This document shows positions 44,500 to 57,914 of a DNA stretch of 64,000 nt, one piece after another. The stretch's first letter is position 1. Every line of letters starts with the position of its first letter. This DNA comes from Paenibacillus alginolyticus DSM 5050 = NBRC 15375 (GTDB taxonomy: Bacteria > Bacillota > Bacilli > Paenibacillales > NBRC-103111), in contig NZ_AUGY01000011.1 in the NCBI RefSeq assembly GCF_000422905.1, forward strand, positions 1 to 64,000, given 5' to 3'. The position numbers and the translations under genes are program-made. The notes beneath the pieces are model-generated. The model saw nothing but the letters and a program-made list of their open reading frames with translations. It was not told where the DNA came from and ran no database searches.

Positions 44500-45225
44500 A
44501 TGACAAACCGTAGCACAGAAGCTTCACCGCTTTTTTATGCTAGAGTTGCTGGGTTCGGGCTTCTACTTATGGCTATATTTGCTATGTTTTCAAATTTTTC
44601 TGTTCTTGAGGGTCTTATTATACCGGATGATGCAGCAGCTACTGCTAATAATATCATAGCCAATGAGATGTTATTTCGGAGTGGATTTATTAGCTTTGTC
44701 ATCGTGCTTATTCTTGATGTGCTGGTAGCTTGGGCACTGTATGTTCTGCTCAAACCCGTTAATAAGAATCTTGCCATGCTCGCGGCTTGGTTTAGGTTAG
44801 TGTACACCGCCGTTTTTGGAGTCGCCTTGTCTAATTTGTTGAATGTTTTACCACTTCTAAGTGGTGCTAATTACTTCGCGGTATTTACAACAGATCAGTT
44901 AAAGTTATACGCTCAGGTGATGTTGCTGGTCGATGCATTTAACAATGGATGGTTGATTGGAATGGTATTTTTCGGAGTTCATTTGTTGGTCGTTGGTTAT
45001 TTAATCATCAAGTCAGGAGGCTATATACCAAGAATAATTGGGATCTTCTTGATCCTAGCATCTGCGGGATATGTCATAGATAGTCTTGCACATTTTCTTC
45101 TATCCAACTACGCCGATTACAAAACGATATTCCAACTGATTGTAGCCGTACCTGGTGTGATTGGAGAGCTATCCTTAGCTTTCTGGCTTCTGATTAAAGG
45201 TGTGAAGGTTCAACAACGGCAATAG
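44500..45225 (+). CDS. DUF4386-family membrane protein
   Basis: This 241-aa protein has six or seven helices. SPLFYARVAGFGLLLMAIFA at the start and the central AAWFRLVYTAVFGVAL motif are typical of DUF4386. AGGAGGGG precedes the ATG. It is 12 bp downstream of the XRE regulator and may be its target. No function is established for the family. A good terminator follows at 45262. Confidence 0.85.
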   Translation: MTNRSTEASPLFYARVAGFGLLLMAIFAMFSNFSVLEGLIIPDDAAATANNIIANEMLFRSGFISFVIVLILDVLVAWALYVLLKPVNKNLAMLAAWFRLVYTAVFGVALSNLLNVLPLLSGANYFAVFTTDQLKLYAQVMLLVDAFNNGWLIGMVFFGVHLLVVGYLIIKSGGYIPRIIGIFLILASAGYVIDSLAHFLLSNYADYKTIFQLIVAVPGVIGELSLAFWLLIKGVKVQQRQ

Positions 45226-45261
45226 CTATCATATATTTGTAAATCGATAATCTCAAAACTT

Positions 45262-45286
45262 ACCTCCCATGATGGGAGGTTTTTTA
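45262..45286 (+). terminator. Rho-independent terminator after the DUF4386 gene
   Basis: ACCTCCCAT (45262-45270) pairs with ATGGGAGGT (45272-45280) and is followed by TTTTTT. Confidence 0.8.
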
Positions 45287-45412
45287 TGTTTCGAACAATA
45301 GGACTAATCAGACCGAACAAAATGACCCCTAAGTCCCTCACAACCCTCAATAGGCAACAAATTACCTACCCATCACAAACAACTGTCGGTTCTTCCCCCG
45401 TTCTCCATTCGA

Positions 45413-45431
45413 TACAATGAAAGCGCATACT
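45413..45431 (+). promoter_or_regulatory. Promoter -10 with overlapping cre-like site
   Basis: TGAAAGCGCATACT (45418-45431) matches the CcpA cre consensus TGWAARCGYTWNCW at 13 of 14 positions. It overlaps the last base of a TACAAT hexamer (45413-45418). CcpA bound here would block transcription of the glycosidase at 45455, giving carbon catabolite repression. Confidence 0.6.
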
Positions 45432-45454
45432 GTTTTCGTAAAGGAGAATTGATC

Positions 45455-47158
45455 ATGAACTTTGACCTGAACGTTGTACCCTTCAGCCGGAAAGAATCCT
45501 TCCTAGCGATTTCGATTCTGCCTGAAGCTCAAGATCGACTACAAGGCCTATACCTGCGCACGGTGCGCGGCGGCGATGATAAATTCGGCGAGGCGTTTCA
45601 TATGGATATGTTGGATGAAAGCGGTCAATCCGTGCCATTCGAGGCTATAGCTTGCCCTGAGCTGATCCGGCTAGAATCGACGGCCGGCTTAATGGCTGAG
45701 ATCTGTATCTCTGATCGTCGAACATTTCGGATTCGCACGAAAGGCTGTGGAATTCGCATAACTTTCCGCACGGCTGCTTACGATTACGCGTATCAAGCAG
45801 CCTCCAGCAGCTGGGAAGTGAACAGCTTCACTCATGAATGCAGGTTCATGCTGACAGCGTTGGTTGGCGATTTGAAGATGGAAGTGCCATGGGACAAAAT
45901 CAAAAGCTCCTACGTAATCGCAGACTTCTTGCCAGACGGCAAATCGGGCGTATCCGAGTTTGCTGTAGAGGAATTCCATACCGTGTGGGAGCCGCGCAAG
46001 GCTTGGGAATCTTTCGATGACGCAGTGAAGCAAGTAAAGGAAGAGTTTAGCCAATGGCGGGATCGTTCTTTGCCTCTGCCAGAGCGCTGGCATGAAAGTC
46101 GGGAACTTGCGGCTTATATCACGTGGTCCTGCCTTGTTCCGGCAGAGGGGTGCCTGACCAGGCCAGCGATGTATATGTCGAAGAACTGGATGACGAATAT
46201 CTGGAGCTGGGACCACTGCTTCAATGCGATGGCGCTCGTTCGCCATGATCCGAAGTTGGCGTGGGATCAATTCATGATTTTCTTTGACCGCCAGGATGAG
46301 TGCGGTTTGATTCCGGATTTTATCAACAATAAGTATGAGCTTTGGAACTGCAACAAGCCGCCAATACACGGTTGGACGCTTTCCTGGATGATGGCCAGAA
46401 CAGACTATATTAAGGATGCGCAGCTTCGGGAGGTCTATGAACCACTTTCCAAATGGACGAAATGGTGGTTCCGCTATCGCGACGGCGATGGAGATGGCAT
46501 TCCGCAATACAATCACGGTAATGACTCTGGCTGGGACAATAGCACAGCCTTCAATAATGGCATTCCAGTAGAAAGCCCGGATTTAGCGGCTTTTCTCATT
46601 CTTCAAGCAGAACTGCTTGCTGAGATTGCGGGACTGCTCGGACATGCAGAAGATGCGAAAGAATGGCGGCAGCTTGCGGAGGGCACACTGGAAAAGATGA
46701 TCAGTCATTTCTGGAAAGATGACCGCTTCACGGCCTGCCGCTCCAGCACGCACGAGTTATCCGAAGGGGACAGTCTCCTCTTGTTCGTTCCAATCCTTCT
46801 GGGCAAACGTCTGCCTGAGCCGATCCGCACAGCTTTGTTGAAGGGGCTACGGGATGAAGACCGTTTCTTAACCCATAATGGTTGGGCAACAGAGAGCGTG
46901 AAAAGTCCTTTCTACAATCCGGACGGCTATTGGCGTGGTCCGATCTGGGCTCCGTCAACTATGCTGCTCGTGGAAGGAGTAGCTGCAGCGGGTGATCGTG
47001 AACTGGCAGAAGAGGTGGCGCGTCGATTCTGCACCATGCTGGATCGCAGCGGAATGGCTGAGAATTTTGACGCGATTACAGGACAAGGCTTGCGCGATCG
47101 GGCCTTTACTTGGACATCGAGTGTGTTCTTGATTTTAGGAAATGAGTACACAACCTAA
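45455..47158 (+). CDS. (Alpha/alpha)6-barrel glycosidase, GH63/MGH1-like
   Basis: This 567-aa enzyme has an N-terminal beta-domain (about 1-190) and an (alpha/alpha)6 barrel. NWMTNIWSWDHCFNAMAL near residue 240 holds a likely catalytic Asp. The C-terminal GYWRGPIWAPSTMLLVEGV near 490 is typical of GH63/YgjK-type and trehalase-like enzymes. No signal peptide, so it acts in the cytoplasm. ATG 45455 has AAAGGAG eight bases upstream. It is 219 bp before the sensor kinase of the same locus. Its linkage is unknown, most likely an alpha-glycoside. Confidence 0.8.
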   Translation: MNFDLNVVPFSRKESFLAISILPEAQDRLQGLYLRTVRGGDDKFGEAFHMDMLDESGQSVPFEAIACPELIRLESTAGLMAEICISDRRTFRIRTKGCGIRITFRTAAYDYAYQAASSSWEVNSFTHECRFMLTALVGDLKMEVPWDKIKSSYVIADFLPDGKSGVSEFAVEEFHTVWEPRKAWESFDDAVKQVKEEFSQWRDRSLPLPERWHESRELAAYITWSCLVPAEGCLTRPAMYMSKNWMTNIWSWDHCFNAMALVRHDPKLAWDQFMIFFDRQDECGLIPDFINNKYELWNCNKPPIHGWTLSWMMARTDYIKDAQLREVYEPLSKWTKWWFRYRDGDGDGIPQYNHGNDSGWDNSTAFNNGIPVESPDLAAFLILQAELLAEIAGLLGHAEDAKEWRQLAEGTLEKMISHFWKDDRFTACRSSTHELSEGDSLLLFVPILLGKRLPEPIRTALLKGLRDEDRFLTHNGWATESVKSPFYNPDGYWRGPIWAPSTMLLVEGVAAAGDRELAEEVARRFCTMLDRSGMAENFDAITGQGLRDRAFTWTSSVFLILGNEYTT

Positions 47159-47376
47159 ATAAAACCTGCACTTCCTCCTGTTACAAAATGAGCAGAGGGG
47201 AGGTGCTTTTCCGGTTTGAGGGGATCGGTTCTCCATTTTGGCATGGTGAAGCTATCGCGGCTTATGCGGAATCTCATGGATGGAAGATACATTGTTCGCT
47301 GAAAGTGTTCCATGCTACACTTAAGAGTAAGAATTTTCAGAGATGCTGGAGGGAGGGTGCGATCATCAAAGGTTAT

Positions 47377-49113
47377 TTGCATAAGCGATTCAACATCCGC
47401 CTTTTGTCCGGCTCTTATCGAAGCATTCGCACGAAGCTGCTCTTCTGTTTTCTCATTGTGACGATAATTCCGCTGCTCTCACTTGGGGCCTTGTCCTATT
47501 ACCAATCCGCTAAGGTCATTAATTCTCAGTTTGGCAAATACGGCGAAAACACTGTGGCGCAGTTGGAGCAGCAGATGAGTTCTTATTTGAATCGGATGAA
47601 TCAGACGACGGAGACGGTTTATTCCTATTTACTTGATCCTGCAAGGGTCGATCTAGGGAACCAGGTTCCGACGACTTATAAAGAAATTATGGATAAGAAT
47701 GATTTTGAAGTCCTTCTGAAAGCGCTTAAAACCGACCGTACGACAGGTATCTACATTATTACCAGCTCCGGCTACTATTATGGAGAAAATAATCTCGATG
47801 TTTCGAAGCTCAGCCGAATACCGGCTTGGCAATCCATGTCGGACGCTAATGAAGGGAAGTACTGGCTAGGATTCTATGCTCAAAATCATGGGATGAAGGA
47901 AACCGAAGATTCCGGGATGACCGTACTGGGCTTAGCAGTCCCGATTAACAATCCTTACGGAGCGCTGCGGGGCAGCAAAATTCTTATTGAGGAAAATGCG
48001 GAAGACCTGCTTCATATGTTCAGGCTGTTCGAAAATGATACGAAGGCTCATCTCCGAATAGCAGATCCGCAGGGACGTACTATATATGAGACTGCAGCTG
48101 CCTTCACATCGCAAACCAGTGATATTGTTTGGAACAAAACACTTGCGGCTAATCATTGGACGATCGAGGCGAGGCTGCCTGCCCAGTCGTTCTATCGCTC
48201 CTCCGGCATTATAAGATCGAATACGATTATGGTTGCTGTTGCTTCATGCTTGCTGGCTTTTGGGCTTGCGTATTTATTCTCTACCCGATTAACCGCGCGG
48301 ATTCGCCGTCTTAAGGATGCGATGCAGAAGGTCAGCTTCGGGAAGCTGCATACGAGGACTCCGGTCGAAGCCAAGGATGAGCTGGGCATTTTAGATACAA
48401 GCTTTAACAATATGGTGGGCGGCATTCAGACTTTGATTGGCGAGGTTGAACGAAGCGAGCGGCTCAAGAAAGAAGCGGAGCTTAAGGCTTTCCATTATCA
48501 GATCAATCCACATCTGCTTTTCAATACTCTCAACTCCATTCAATGGAAAGCCAGGCTTCAAGGAGCGGAGGACATCCGCGAAATGCTGTACCATCTCACG
48601 ATGGTGCTCGAAGGCAATCTGGATATCTCGCAGGAGCTGATACCGCTTGGTCGAGAGCTGCGGATGATTGAGCATTTTCTGAAAATCCAAGAGGTCCGAT
48701 ATGGCCCCGTTTTCGAGTATGAACAGGCATGTGATGAACAGCTCAAGCGGTATCTGATTCCCCGCATGACACTGCAGCCGTTGTTCGAGAATATTTTCTT
48801 CCATGGCTTCGAGGACGGCAAGGGAGTGATCCGCTTAACCGTTCGGGAAGAAGGCAATCAGTTGCTGCTTATATTATCAGATAATGGAGTGGGAATTCCT
48901 GCGGATAAGCTGAAGCGCCTGCTCCGGCCAAGTGATATGAAGCGTAAGGGCAGAGGAGGCCTGGGTGTGCAAAATGCAGATCAGAAATTCAAGCTGCATT
49001 TTGGCCTGCAGCATGGGCTAACGGTGCAATCAATCCAAGGTGAAGGGACAACGATCATCATAGAATGGCCTAAGAAGGAGGAGAGTCCGCATGGAAACAA
49101 GCAAGACCATTAA
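47377..49113 (+). CDS. Sensor histidine kinase, YesM family
   Basis: This is a ~578-aa membrane kinase: helix 1 (about 25-47), an extracytoplasmic dCache-type sensor (about 50-285), helix 2 (about 290-310), HAMP (about 312-365), the His-kinase box FHYQINPHLLFNTLNSIQWK near 375-394 and the ATPase box with DNGVGIP and GGLGVQNAD. The start is uncertain. The open frame begins at 47188, but family members begin near TTG 47377; GGAGGGAGG at 47347-47356 is rather far upstream. It overlaps its response regulator by 23 bp. It likely senses a sugar or the loaded binding protein and acts through the next gene. Confidence 0.87.
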   Translation: MHKRFNIRLLSGSYRSIRTKLLFCFLIVTIIPLLSLGALSYYQSAKVINSQFGKYGENTVAQLEQQMSSYLNRMNQTTETVYSYLLDPARVDLGNQVPTTYKEIMDKNDFEVLLKALKTDRTTGIYIITSSGYYYGENNLDVSKLSRIPAWQSMSDANEGKYWLGFYAQNHGMKETEDSGMTVLGLAVPINNPYGALRGSKILIEENAEDLLHMFRLFENDTKAHLRIADPQGRTIYETAAAFTSQTSDIVWNKTLAANHWTIEARLPAQSFYRSSGIIRSNTIMVAVASCLLAFGLAYLFSTRLTARIRRLKDAMQKVSFGKLHTRTPVEAKDELGILDTSFNNMVGGIQTLIGEVERSERLKKEAELKAFHYQINPHLLFNTLNSIQWKARLQGAEDIREMLYHLTMVLEGNLDISQELIPLGRELRMIEHFLKIQEVRYGPVFEYEQACDEQLKRYLIPRMTLQPLFENIFFHGFEDGKGVIRLTVREEGNQLLLILSDNGVGIPADKLKRLLRPSDMKRKGRGGLGVQNADQKFKLHFGLQHGLTVQSIQGEGTTIIIEWPKKEESPHGNKQDH

Positions 49114-50311
49114 GGTGATTATCGCAGATGACGAGAGCATCGTCCGCAAAGGACTTCGTTCCACGGTTCCTTGGGATAAATACGGAATGGAAGTGGTGGC
49201 GGACGCCCCGAATGGCCGCAAAGCTTGGGAAGCCTTCCTAGAGCATAAGCCTCAAGTCGTCATTACCGACATTGTTATGCCAGAAATGGACGGTATTGAA
49301 TTGTCACGCCGAGTCAAGGAAGCAGCTCCCGATACGAAAATCATTCTGCTAAGCTGCCACCGGGATTTCGAGTATGCGCAGCAAGGAATGAAGCTGGGAG
49401 CAGCCGGCTATCTGCTCAAAACCGCCTTCGAGGATGAAGAGCTGGAAGGCATGCTGGCGAAGTTTCAACATGAGCTTGCGATAGCTCCCTCGGCACCAGT
49501 AACTGCCCAGACAGTTGGCAGCGAAGACGAAGATGAGCGATTGGGTACCCTGCTCTATGCTTGGCTGAATGGCCATAATGACAAACTTGTTGGGGAAATG
49601 GAGAAACGTACGCGCGAAGCGTGGTCTTTCCATGGTGAACCGGTTTATGTCTATCTGATCAAAACTTCCGGGTGTGCGTCGTGGCTAGAACTGCTGAAGG
49701 AAGCACTTGAGGAAGACCGCCAGCTATGTAAAGGGGCAATCATTCCATACGGGGATGAGCGGTGCTACCTTATGGTGCCCGAATCGCTTCTGAACGCTGC
49801 GGAGAGCTTGCTTGTGGAGAGAAAGAGCGAGAACGCGAAGCTGCAGTGGGCCAGAAAAGGACCGCTCACAAGTACAGAGGAACGTCTTGATGCGTTGTTA
49901 GCCCTGCATAAAGCAGCGGAATTGGAGAAAGTCTATGGCGTAATAGCCACAGATTGGCCGGAGCCGATCTGGAAAGCGGTTAAGCTTCTGCATGACAATC
50001 CGGCGGCTGAGTGGTCTGTCAGCGATGTGGCGGGACAGGTTGGTCTCAGCCGAAGTCACTTCTCTATTATTTTTAAGAAAACGCTGGGAGACAGCTTCGT
50101 GGCTTTTCAATACAAACGTAAGCTCAAGCTGGCTTACGGATTATTAAAGGATACGCCGCTGACGATGCAGGAGATTGCTGAGCGCACGGGGCTTGGAGAC
50201 AGCAAATATTTCAGCAAATGGTTCAAGCGCTGCACAGGCCAAACGCCAAGTCAGTACCGCGCCGAACATAAAGACGGCACGCTCCGAACATATGGACACC
50301 CGCCTCGGTGA
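49091..50311 (+). CDS. Response regulator with AraC-type DNA-binding domain, YesN family
   Basis: This 406-aa protein has a receiver domain (about 5-125) with the acidic pair in IIADDES and the phosphorylation Asp in VVITDIVMPEMDG near 60, a linker domain, and a C-terminal AraC double HTH (about 300-400; VSDVAGQVGLSRSHFSIIFK and MQEIAERTGLGDSKYFSKWF). Its start lies inside the kinase gene, which indicates coupled translation. It should activate the importer and hydrolase genes that follow. GGAGGAG lies ahead of the ATG. Confidence 0.92.
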   Translation: METSKTIKVIIADDESIVRKGLRSTVPWDKYGMEVVADAPNGRKAWEAFLEHKPQVVITDIVMPEMDGIELSRRVKEAAPDTKIILLSCHRDFEYAQQGMKLGAAGYLLKTAFEDEELEGMLAKFQHELAIAPSAPVTAQTVGSEDEDERLGTLLYAWLNGHNDKLVGEMEKRTREAWSFHGEPVYVYLIKTSGCASWLELLKEALEEDRQLCKGAIIPYGDERCYLMVPESLLNAAESLLVERKSENAKLQWARKGPLTSTEERLDALLALHKAAELEKVYGVIATDWPEPIWKAVKLLHDNPAAEWSVSDVAGQVGLSRSHFSIIFKKTLGDSFVAFQYKRKLKLAYGLLKDTPLTMQEIAERTGLGDSKYFSKWFKRCTGQTPSQYRAEHKDGTLRTYGHPPR

Positions 50312-50352
50312 ATCGAACAAAAACGCACAAACATTCGAATAGTTATCGGTTT

Positions 50353-50390
50353 TGAACCGCTTTCATTTTAGTTATGATGAAAGCGGTTCA
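50353..50390. terminator. 13-bp-stem inverted repeat between the two-component genes and the importer
   Basis: TGAACCGCTTTCA (50353-50365) pairs perfectly with TGAAAGCGGTTCA (50378-50390). Each arm resembles a cre site at about 12 of 14 positions, so the repeat could be an operator as well as, or instead of, a terminator. No strong T-run follows. Confidence 0.5.
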
Positions 50391-50429
50391 ATTATTATCT
50401 ACTCATTCACGGATAGGGGAGCTGACAGA

Positions 50430-51710
50430 ATGAACATGAAACTTTCACTCATTGTTCTTACAACGGCAATGGCGATGACGACGCTTACAGCATGCAGCAG
50501 TAATAACGAAGGTACGACTAGTAAGGCGACACAACCGGCGAAAGGTAACGATGCTGCCAAAGAGAAGACGCTTCGATTCGCTACATGGGATACCGGGGAT
50601 GCACTGAAGATCGAGCAGGATATCGCGAAGAAGTTCGAAGTAAACCATCCTGGAACGAAGGTTCAGGTAGAAGCGTACGCTGACGGTTTCGACCAGAAGC
50701 TAGCTGCGGGTTTCGGCGCTACGAATCCTCCGGATGTGATGTACATGTGGGATTTCCCAACGTATCATCAATCGCTTGAGCCGCTGGGCAGCTACGCTGA
50801 CGGGGACAAGGACTTGAAAAAGGATGATTTCTACAAAGGGCTGTTCAATTACGCAACGATCGAGAACAAGCTCTATGGAATCCCGGCTGGTTTCACTACT
50901 CGGGTCGTGTATTACAACAAGAAGATGTTTGATGATGCAAAGATTCCTTATCCGAAGGACGGCTGGACATGGGATGATTTCCAGGAAATCTCCAAGAAGC
51001 TGACGGATAAAGCCAAGAAACAGTATGGTTTCGGTGTTCGAGCGGATAACGATACGTACGATCTGCAAGGATTTGTATGGAGTAACGGCGGCTCTTATAT
51101 TTCTAATGACGGCAAGACGATTAATGGTTTTATGAACAGTAAAGCAACAGCCGGAGCCATTCAAATGTTCGGGGATATGGTCAAGAACGGTTCGGCCGTG
51201 CTGGCCGGAGGCAAAGGACAGCAAAGCGGTGAGGATATCTTCAAAGGCGGCAAAATCGCCATGTGGGAAAGCGGTATCTGGCCGCTGGAATCGTTCAAGG
51301 AAGCCGGGATTGATGTAGGCACAGTGGAGATGCCGGCATTTCCAGGCAAACCTGTCAAAGGCGTGATTGCTGAATCTGCCCTATCGATTGCGAAGGATTC
51401 GAAACAGAAGGATCTGGCTTGGGAGTTTATCAAATATTATGTTTCCAATGAAGCGATCAAGATGCGCGTAGCGGATTTACCAGTCAGAGTAAGTGTCGTA
51501 AACGAGCTTAAGAAGGACCAGGATCCACTTTACAAGCCGTTTTACACGATGCTGCAGCGTTCGGATAATTCGCCGGCATTCCTGCTTAATGCCAAGTGGA
51601 ATGAAGTGAACCGTCAGCTATCTTCGGCCGTAGAAGCTACCGTGCTTGGCAGCAATGCACAGGATGCACTGGATCAAGCCGTCAAAGACAGTGAGCGTTA
51701 TTTGAAATAA
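50430..51710 (+). CDS. Sugar-binding lipoprotein of a CUT1 ABC importer
   Basis: This 426-aa family 1 solute-binding protein has a signal peptide ending in LTAC (Cys about 21) and a Ser/Asn/Lys-rich linker. The binding fold carries motifs such as KFEVNHPGTKVQVEAYADGF and GFTTRVVYYNKKMFDDA. ATG 50430 follows GGGGAG; upstream codons in the longer frame are not used. It delivers oligosaccharides to the two permeases that follow. Next to a YesM/YesN pair and a beta-galactosidase, the ligand is probably a beta-galactoside-containing oligosaccharide. Confidence 0.92.
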   Translation: MNMKLSLIVLTTAMAMTTLTACSSNNEGTTSKATQPAKGNDAAKEKTLRFATWDTGDALKIEQDIAKKFEVNHPGTKVQVEAYADGFDQKLAAGFGATNPPDVMYMWDFPTYHQSLEPLGSYADGDKDLKKDDFYKGLFNYATIENKLYGIPAGFTTRVVYYNKKMFDDAKIPYPKDGWTWDDFQEISKKLTDKAKKQYGFGVRADNDTYDLQGFVWSNGGSYISNDGKTINGFMNSKATAGAIQMFGDMVKNGSAVLAGGKGQQSGEDIFKGGKIAMWESGIWPLESFKEAGIDVGTVEMPAFPGKPVKGVIAESALSIAKDSKQKDLAWEFIKYYVSNEAIKMRVADLPVRVSVVNELKKDQDPLYKPFYTMLQRSDNSPAFLLNAKWNEVNRQLSSAVEATVLGSNAQDALDQAVKDSERYLK

Positions 51711-51737
51711 GATTTCTACAGAAAGAAGGTTAGGGAG

Positions 51738-52733
51738 ATGGCTCAGACCTACCCGCAGCAAGCAAACGCAGGGAAACAAATGGCCAGCCTCAAGCCTAGA
51801 AGGAAACGAAGTTGGGGTGGGGTCGCTCCCTACCTCTTCATTTTCCCATGGATCTTTGGATTCCTAGTGTTCACTTTAGGGCCGTTGTTATTCTCGCTTA
51901 TCATTTCGTTTTTCGATTGGCCGATTGTAGGTAAAGTACGCTTTATCGGTTTAGGCAATTATGTGGATATGTTTACGAAAGACCCGCTGTTCTGGAAATC
52001 GTTCTGGGTGACTATCAAATTCGCAGCGCTGTTTGTTCCGCTCAATATAGCGGTTGCGCTTGGACTAGCGATTCTGCTCAATCAGAAAATTCGCGGCAGC
52101 GCGATTTTTCGAACCGCATTTTATCTGCCCTCTGTGATCTCAGGCGTGGCGCTAGCTATGATCTGGTCCTGGGTGTACAGCGGAGATTACGGCATTCTGA
52201 ATTATTTTCTGTCGATCATCGGTGTCCAGGGTCCAGACTGGTTGAATAGTAAACAATGGTCTCTGGTAGCGATGGTTGTTGCCAGCCTATGGGGGCAAGG
52301 CTCGATGATGCTCGTTTTTCTCGCAGGGCTCAAGGGGATACCGAAGGATCTATACGAATCTGCTTCCATCGATGGTGCGGGTAAGCTCAGACAATTCTTC
52401 AGCGTGACGATTCCGATGCTCAGCCCGACCATTATATTCAATCTGATTACGTCCATTATCGCGGCGTTCCAACAGTTGACCCTTGCGCTCCTGCTCACCG
52501 GAGGCGGTCCGCTGAAATCAACGTATTTCTATGCGATGTACATGTACGAGAATGCTTTTAAATTTTTTAAAATGGGTTATTCCGCGGCTAACGCATGGTT
52601 CATGTTCCTTATTGTCCTCAGTCTGACTTTCCTTGTATTCAAATCGTCAGAGGCTTGGGTGTTCTATGAAGGCGAAATGAAGCAAAAATCACAGAAGAAA
52701 GTGAAATCCGGCGGAAGGAGGCGGTCTGCATGA
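51738..52733 (+). CDS. CUT1 sugar importer permease, MalF/UgpA type
   Basis: This 331-aa permease has six main helices and the EAA loop YESASIDGAGKLRQFFSVTI near residue 211. An Arg/Lys-rich N-terminus (KPRRKRSW) and C-terminus (KQKSQKKVKSGGRRRSA) flank the helices. GTTAGGGAG precedes the ATG. It lies 28 bp after the binding protein and overlaps the second permease by 4 bp. Cytoplasmic membrane. No ATPase gene is present in the locus. Confidence 0.93.
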   Translation: MAQTYPQQANAGKQMASLKPRRKRSWGGVAPYLFIFPWIFGFLVFTLGPLLFSLIISFFDWPIVGKVRFIGLGNYVDMFTKDPLFWKSFWVTIKFAALFVPLNIAVALGLAILLNQKIRGSAIFRTAFYLPSVISGVALAMIWSWVYSGDYGILNYFLSIIGVQGPDWLNSKQWSLVAMVVASLWGQGSMMLVFLAGLKGIPKDLYESASIDGAGKLRQFFSVTIPMLSPTIIFNLITSIIAAFQQLTLALLLTGGGPLKSTYFYAMYMYENAFKFFKMGYSAANAWFMFLIVLSLTFLVFKSSEAWVFYEGEMKQKSQKKVKSGGRRRSA

Positions 52734-53542
52734 AACGGATCATCGTATATCTGATGCTGATTATCTGCTCGCTGCTGTTCATCGCTCCGCTGTTCTGGGC
52801 GGTGACGACAGCGGTGAAATCGCCTGCGGAGCTGTACCTTTTCCCGCCAAAATGGATTCCTTCCGTTTGGAAATTCAGCAATTTCGCCGATGCATGGACG
52901 ATTCAGCCTTTTAACTTATTCCTGAAAAATACCGTCATTGTGACGTTGATGTCAACGCTCGGCCAACTGATTTCCTGTACGCTCGTAGCCTACGGGTTTG
53001 CGAGATTCCAATTTAAAGGGCGCGATCTGCTGTTTCTGATTGTGCTTGCTACGATGATGATCCCTTGGGAAGTCACCATGATCCCGCAGTATATGGAGTT
53101 TAACTACCTGGGCTGGATCAATACGCTCAAACCGCTTATTGTTCCGTCGTGGTTCGGTTCGGCTTACTTTATTTTCTTGCTGAGACAGTTCATTCTGACG
53201 CTTCCTCGTGAACTAGATGAGGCGGCAACGATTGACGGGGCAAATAAGTTTGCCATTCTTGTGCGAATCATTGTTCCGCTTATGGGACCATCGCTCATCT
53301 TAGTCGGTGTCTTCCAGAGTATGAGCTGTTGGAACGATTATCTGGGACCGCTCATTTTCCTTAATGATCAATCGAAATATACACTGACACTGGGATTGTC
53401 GCAGTTCAAAGGGATGTTTGGCGTCGATATGCAGTCCATTATGGCGATAACTTGCCTGATCTCCATCCCGCCGCTGGCTGTATTCTTCTTCGCGCAGCGC
53501 TATATTGTCGGTGGAATCGCTGGAACGGGGATTAAGGGGTAG
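52730..53542 (+). CDS. CUT1 sugar importer permease, MalG/UgpE type
   Basis: This 270-aa permease is the second membrane subunit. Six helices and the EAA loop ELDEAATIDGANKFAILVRI near residue 162 are clear, and the ending QRYIVGGIAGTGIKG is the typical MalG-type C-terminus. It overlaps the MalF-type gene by 4 bp. A 326-bp gap follows before the beta-galactosidase; it contains a TATACT-like hexamer near 53778 but no hairpin or gene I can support, so lacZ may have its own promoter. Confidence 0.93.
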   Translation: MKRIIVYLMLIICSLLFIAPLFWAVTTAVKSPAELYLFPPKWIPSVWKFSNFADAWTIQPFNLFLKNTVIVTLMSTLGQLISCTLVAYGFARFQFKGRDLLFLIVLATMMIPWEVTMIPQYMEFNYLGWINTLKPLIVPSWFGSAYFIFLLRQFILTLPRELDEAATIDGANKFAILVRIIVPLMGPSLILVGVFQSMSCWNDYLGPLIFLNDQSKYTLTLGLSQFKGMFGVDMQSIMAITCLISIPPLAVFFFAQRYIVGGIAGTGIKG

Positions 53543-53826
53543 ATTGGTCCTTCTATGATAAAAGTCATTGGAATTTATACAATCAAATCCCATTTCATGC
53601 AGTGAATATCATCATTCTATTGCAATTATCCAATGAGTTACATGCATTTTCGCCTAGATTGAGCTTTTATTGGCGCTTCTGTTGGATTAATTCCAATAGA
53701 GCATGTTATTCAAGGCTTGATTGTGCGAAACCATTGTATTTATTCCAATGGATACGTTTTGCGTCTCGATCTCGTAGTATACTTTTTCCGCGATGAGGGA
53801 ATTTTAGTGATTTTTTTAAACAGTAG

Positions 53827-57814
<3,988 letters not shown>

Positions 57815-57914
57815 GGGCGATTCGCACCTAGCTACGCTTAGCAAGTTTAGAATCTATGAGTTCGTGTTTTTTAAACTACCTTTATAAGTACAACAACGAA
57901 TGGAGGCGTTACCT

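Noticed and set aside
45689-46516. Long minus-strand frame opposite the (alpha/alpha)6 glycosidase
   Set aside because: It is antisense to a clear enzyme gene with catalytic motifs and has no recognisable protein features.
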